Positions 5,573-7,945 of a stretch of DNA of 7,945 nt are shown piece after piece (the stretch's first letter is position 1; every line of letters begins with the position of its first letter). Under the pieces are notes generated by a model that ran no database searches, was not told the origin of the DNA, and saw only the letters and a program-made list of their open reading frames with translations. Both the position numbers and the translations under genes were made by a program. The stretch lies in contig JAEDHT010000049.1 in assembly GCA_016296885.1 (NCBI GenBank), positions 1-7,945 on the forward strand. The letters run 5' to 3'. This stretch comes from Clostridiaceae bacterium (lineage in GTDB: Bacteria > Bacillota > Clostridia > Oscillospirales > Acutalibacteraceae).

Positions 5573-5785
5573 TTGTCCGAATAATTGTTTCCCAATTGTT
5601 TATATAGTATAATAACAATAGAAAAACTATATGCAACTACCACACCCAAACTTATTAATCACCCGATATCCTAAAAATATTTTTCAAAGGAGCGATGATT
5701 TATGAAAAGAAAAATATTAATTACATTGTCACTTATGCTTGTGGCTAGTATGCTGTCATCCTTTGGTGCATATGCATCTGAAAAA
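5573..5785 (+). repeat. Promoter-leader-signal-peptide cassette, copy 2
   Basis: Second copy of the cassette at 4313-4529. It starts at TTGTCCGA directly after the preceding terminator and ends just beyond the signal-peptide cleavage site, after which the two proteins are unrelated. Confidence 0.85.
5585..5619 (+). promoter_or_regulatory. Promoter and overlapping palindrome of the second dockerin gene
   Basis: -35 TTGTTT (5585-5590), 17-bp spacer, perfect -10 TATAAT (5608-5613). The 25-bp interrupted palindrome ATTGTT...AACAAT (5595-5619) covers the -10 exactly as in copy 1. The -10 is one base closer to consensus than in copy 1, so this copy may be the stronger promoter. Confidence 0.7.
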
Positions 5786-7246
5786 AGCAATGAAATCACC
5801 CTCTCCACTAACGAAAAATATCAAATCATCACTCATAACCAATCATCAGAAAAAGATAATTATTCTGAACTCTTTTTTAAGCTAATGGATAATTTTATTG
5901 AAATCAATGAGCATCATGCAGGTCTGATAACATCAACCTACAAACTTTTGGGAACTACATCAAACGGCTATCATATCGCATACTGCAGATATCATTACGG
6001 TGATAATATCGACCTTGATTTTTCTCAGTATCAAACATTTAAAACGGATGAATATGTCATCATCGGCGATGGCTACCCCAACAGACCATCGAGATTTGGA
6101 ATCTACTGTTTTGACAATAAGAGTTACTTCACTATCGAAGATGCTTATATGAATAACGGCGACAAGCTCCCACTCGATGAAGTCACAGCCATACTAAAAC
6201 AGGACAATTCTCTTAGATTAAATGTATACAACAAAAAAGCCGAGTCAGAAAAAACCTTTGAAGCCTGCCTTGATTATTTTAAAAAGCAGAACAAAAACTT
6301 TTCAGAAGCCTATGACCCAAACAGCTATCTCTATCTTGGTAAAATACTTACATTTAAAGATCAAGAAACAGATATTTTTTACCTGACATCAACTCAAGCA
6401 AAAGTGAAAGTTACCATGAACCAGCTAGGCGATTATGTGTTCTTTAATCAATATTCCGATCCGCTTAATCCCACAGGAATATATCTTTTAAACGACGGCA
6501 AGCTATACAAACTGGAGAATGAATACAGTCCATTCACAAATTATGATATTTCATTGGTAGCTGAATTTGCCGAAACAGCAGGAATGTATGTTATGCTGGG
6601 GGAATTGGGAATTGATAATATTTCTAGGCCATGCTATGGCGATGCAGACCACGACGGCAAAATAAATATGTCTGATGTAACCACCATGCAAAAGCACATT
6701 GCAGAACTAAACGATTTTACAATCTGCCTTAGCTGTGCAGATGTGAACGGTGACGGAGTTAGCTTAGAAGATGTTGTGTGTGTGCAAAAATACTTGGCAA
6801 GTCTAAAAAGTGACAGCAAATGTGGATATATCGCAGGAACATATGCAAGTCTGGTTCCCCGTAAGCTGGACACCCACACAAAAGAAGAAATAAGCAAGGC
6901 TTATATGGAGTGTAACCCGATATCTGAGGATAGAAAAGACTATATTAATGAGAATTATGATGAGCTCGTAAACATCAGTTATTATGATAAACTAAGTGAT
7001 GGCACCCTGATGGTAATTGCACATTACGCCGATTCCAAATTTCCTATGATAAATTGCCCAATAGATGTATTGGGTAAACCCTGGGGCAATTATATCTATT
7101 ATGCTTCCCATCCCGGCAACGTGATCCACTTGTTTAAAGACGGCAAGTACATTTCGATAAAAGATGCCCTCGAACAGGAAGGATTCTTATCCCAAAAGAC
7201 TTTTAACGAGCTTGTATTTAAGCTACATATGGAAAGAAGAAGCTAA
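5702..7246 (+). CDS. Secreted dockerin protein with three repeats of an unassigned domain
   Basis: A 514-residue exported protein; AAGGAG lies 9 nt before the start. The signal peptide (1-25) is nearly the same as in the preceding gene. Three copies of a domain of about 90 residues can be aligned: about 76-165, 203-290 and 416-508. Each has a core like G-x-Y-[VI]-[FIY], then a [G/V]IY or VIH strand, [DN]-x-K or DGK, and an [IL]-[EK]-[DN] turn leading into a final helix. I cannot name this family. A type I dockerin (313-368) sits between copies two and three: loop one D314-x-D316-x-D318 ... D325 is canonical; loop two D347-x-N349-x-D351 ... D357 is one residue short. No catalytic residues are recognised. 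The presumed role is a cell-surface or cellulosome component held by a cohesin. The next gene follows after 58 bp without a terminator, so they are probably cotranscribed. Confidence 0.85.
   Translation: MKRKILITLSLMLVASMLSSFGAYASEKSNEITLSTNEKYQIITHNQSSEKDNYSELFFKLMDNFIEINEHHAGLITSTYKLLGTTSNGYHIAYCRYHYGDNIDLDFSQYQTFKTDEYVIIGDGYPNRPSRFGIYCFDNKSYFTIEDAYMNNGDKLPLDEVTAILKQDNSLRLNVYNKKAESEKTFEACLDYFKKQNKNFSEAYDPNSYLYLGKILTFKDQETDIFYLTSTQAKVKVTMNQLGDYVFFNQYSDPLNPTGIYLLNDGKLYKLENEYSPFTNYDISLVAEFAETAGMYVMLGELGIDNISRPCYGDADHDGKINMSDVTTMQKHIAELNDFTICLSCADVNGDGVSLEDVVCVQKYLASLKSDSKCGYIAGTYASLVPRKLDTHTKEEISKAYMECNPISEDRKDYINENYDELVNISYYDKLSDGTLMVIAHYADSKFPMINCPIDVLGKPWGNYIYYASHPGNVIHLFKDGKYISIKDALEQEGFLSQKTFNELVFKLHMERRS
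6638..6805 (+). other. Internal dockerin type I module
   Basis: Residues 313-368 of the second secreted protein: two EF-hand-like loop-helix units, GDADHDGKINMSDVTTMQKHI and ADVNGDGVSLEDVVCVQKYL, joined by a short linker with two cysteines (342, 345). It binds cohesin modules in a calcium-dependent manner in characterised relatives. The second loop lacks one residue before its last Asp. Confidence 0.85.
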
Positions 7247-7304
7247 CCCCTAAAACAAAACCCATAAGAAAATAACACTTCATTTTACGAAAAGAGGGAT
7301 TACT

Positions 7305-7907
7305 ATGAAAAAGAAAATATTATGTGCTTTATTATCCGCTGTGATGGCGATATCTGCTATGGTGAGCGCAAGCGCAGACGATGCATACGGCAAGTATGAT
7401 GAAAGCACCGTACAAGAATCTTTTCAATCTTATGTTAACACTTATCATAACAATAGGGATGTTTACATTTATAAAGCACTCGGAAGTCTGGGTGATTACT
7501 TCTTATTTTCCGGCGGCGGTGAGTTTGCATCTTGTATGGTGATAATCAGAGAAGTAGGCGGAAGTATAGTTTACTCACCTAATATATACTACCCTTATGA
7601 CATCAGCTTGTATGTGTTTAACGGCAAGGAAGTATGCACGCTTGAGGAGGCTCTCCAGCGCAACTATTTTAAGATGGCTGATGTAGAGCATATTCTTGGC
7701 AACAGAATTGTGCCTAGAGGCGATGCAAACACAGATTTTGTAGTTGATATGGAAGACGTCACCATTATGCAAAGATACATTGCAGGTCTTTTAGAATATA
7801 CCCATCCCGTAACATCCGATATCAACTCCGATGGCAAAATAAATATGTATGACGTTACAATACTTCAAAGAAAAATCGCAGGAATAGGAAATCTAGGGAA
7901 ACGCTGA
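7305..7907 (+). CDS. Secreted dockerin protein with one copy of the unassigned domain
   Basis: A 200-residue exported protein; AGAGGG stands 6 nt before ATG 7305. The signal peptide is MKKKILCALL... with cleavage after SASA (24), different from that of the two preceding genes. Residues about 49-131 form one copy of the domain repeated in the preceding protein: GDYFLF (63-68), SLYVFNGKEVCTLEEAL (101-117), and a closing helix ADVEHIL. The C-terminal type I dockerin (139-194) looks fully functional: loop one D140-x-N142-x-D144 ... D151 and loop two D172-x-N174-x-D176 ... D183, each followed by an IMQRYIAG / ILQRKIAG helix. It looks like a minimal single-domain-plus-dockerin version of its neighbour and likely shares its transcript. 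No enzymatic motif is visible. No terminator is seen before the window ends at 7945. Confidence 0.87.
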   Translation: MKKKILCALLSAVMAISAMVSASADDAYGKYDESTVQESFQSYVNTYHNNRDVYIYKALGSLGDYFLFSGGGEFASCMVIIREVGGSIVYSPNIYYPYDISLYVFNGKEVCTLEEALQRNYFKMADVEHILGNRIVPRGDANTDFVVDMEDVTIMQRYIAGLLEYTHPVTSDINSDGKINMYDVTILQRKIAGIGNLGKR

Positions 7908-7945
7908 ATAAATCAGTATTTAGATCGATATATAAGCGATGAAGC

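Overview
The window looks like a chromosomal segment of an anaerobic, AT-rich, spore-lineage Firmicute of the Ruminococcus / Oscillospiraceae type. Two things point there: an intact spoIIGA-sigE sporulation pair, and three secreted proteins with type I dockerin modules, the hallmark of cellulosome- or amylosome-forming ruminococci. The genus is an inference from gene content, because no rRNA or other taxonomic marker is present.

Positions 1-292 hold a non-coding array of GTGAAAT / ATTTCAC heptamers separated by small, mutually different hairpins. A small acidic orphan protein (293-673, +) follows, closed by a clear terminator (695-728). Positions 729-1251 contain no gene I can support. They hold a MITE-like inverted-repeat element (about 776-946), two long perfect dyads (989-1026 and 1099-1138) placed to terminate minus-strand transcription, and a third perfect dyad (1218-1251) abutting the sigE stop codon.

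The minus strand then carries, in transcription order, a P-loop NTPase/CYTH fusion gene (4064-2976) with its own promoter and terminator, then spoIIGA (2820-1996) and sigE (1962-1252). The pair is preceded by a promoter with a near-consensus -35, a 21-bp spacer and a Spo0A-box-like site. SpoIIGA is the membrane aspartic protease that activates pro-sigma-E; sigma-E drives early mother-cell transcription. No sigG follows sigE here.

The right part (4313-7945, +) is accessory and secreted. It encodes three consecutive dockerin proteins without recognisable catalytic modules. The first two start with almost the same promoter, leader and signal-peptide cassette but have unrelated mature parts. The second and third share a repeated domain of about 85-95 residues (three copies, then one) that I cannot assign to a known family. 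The second protein has its dockerin in the middle, between repeat copies. Genes two and three probably form one transcription unit. The most promising material is this dockerin-linked repeat domain, the duplicated promoter/signal-peptide cassette with a palindrome over its -10 box, and the heptamer-hairpin array at the left end.
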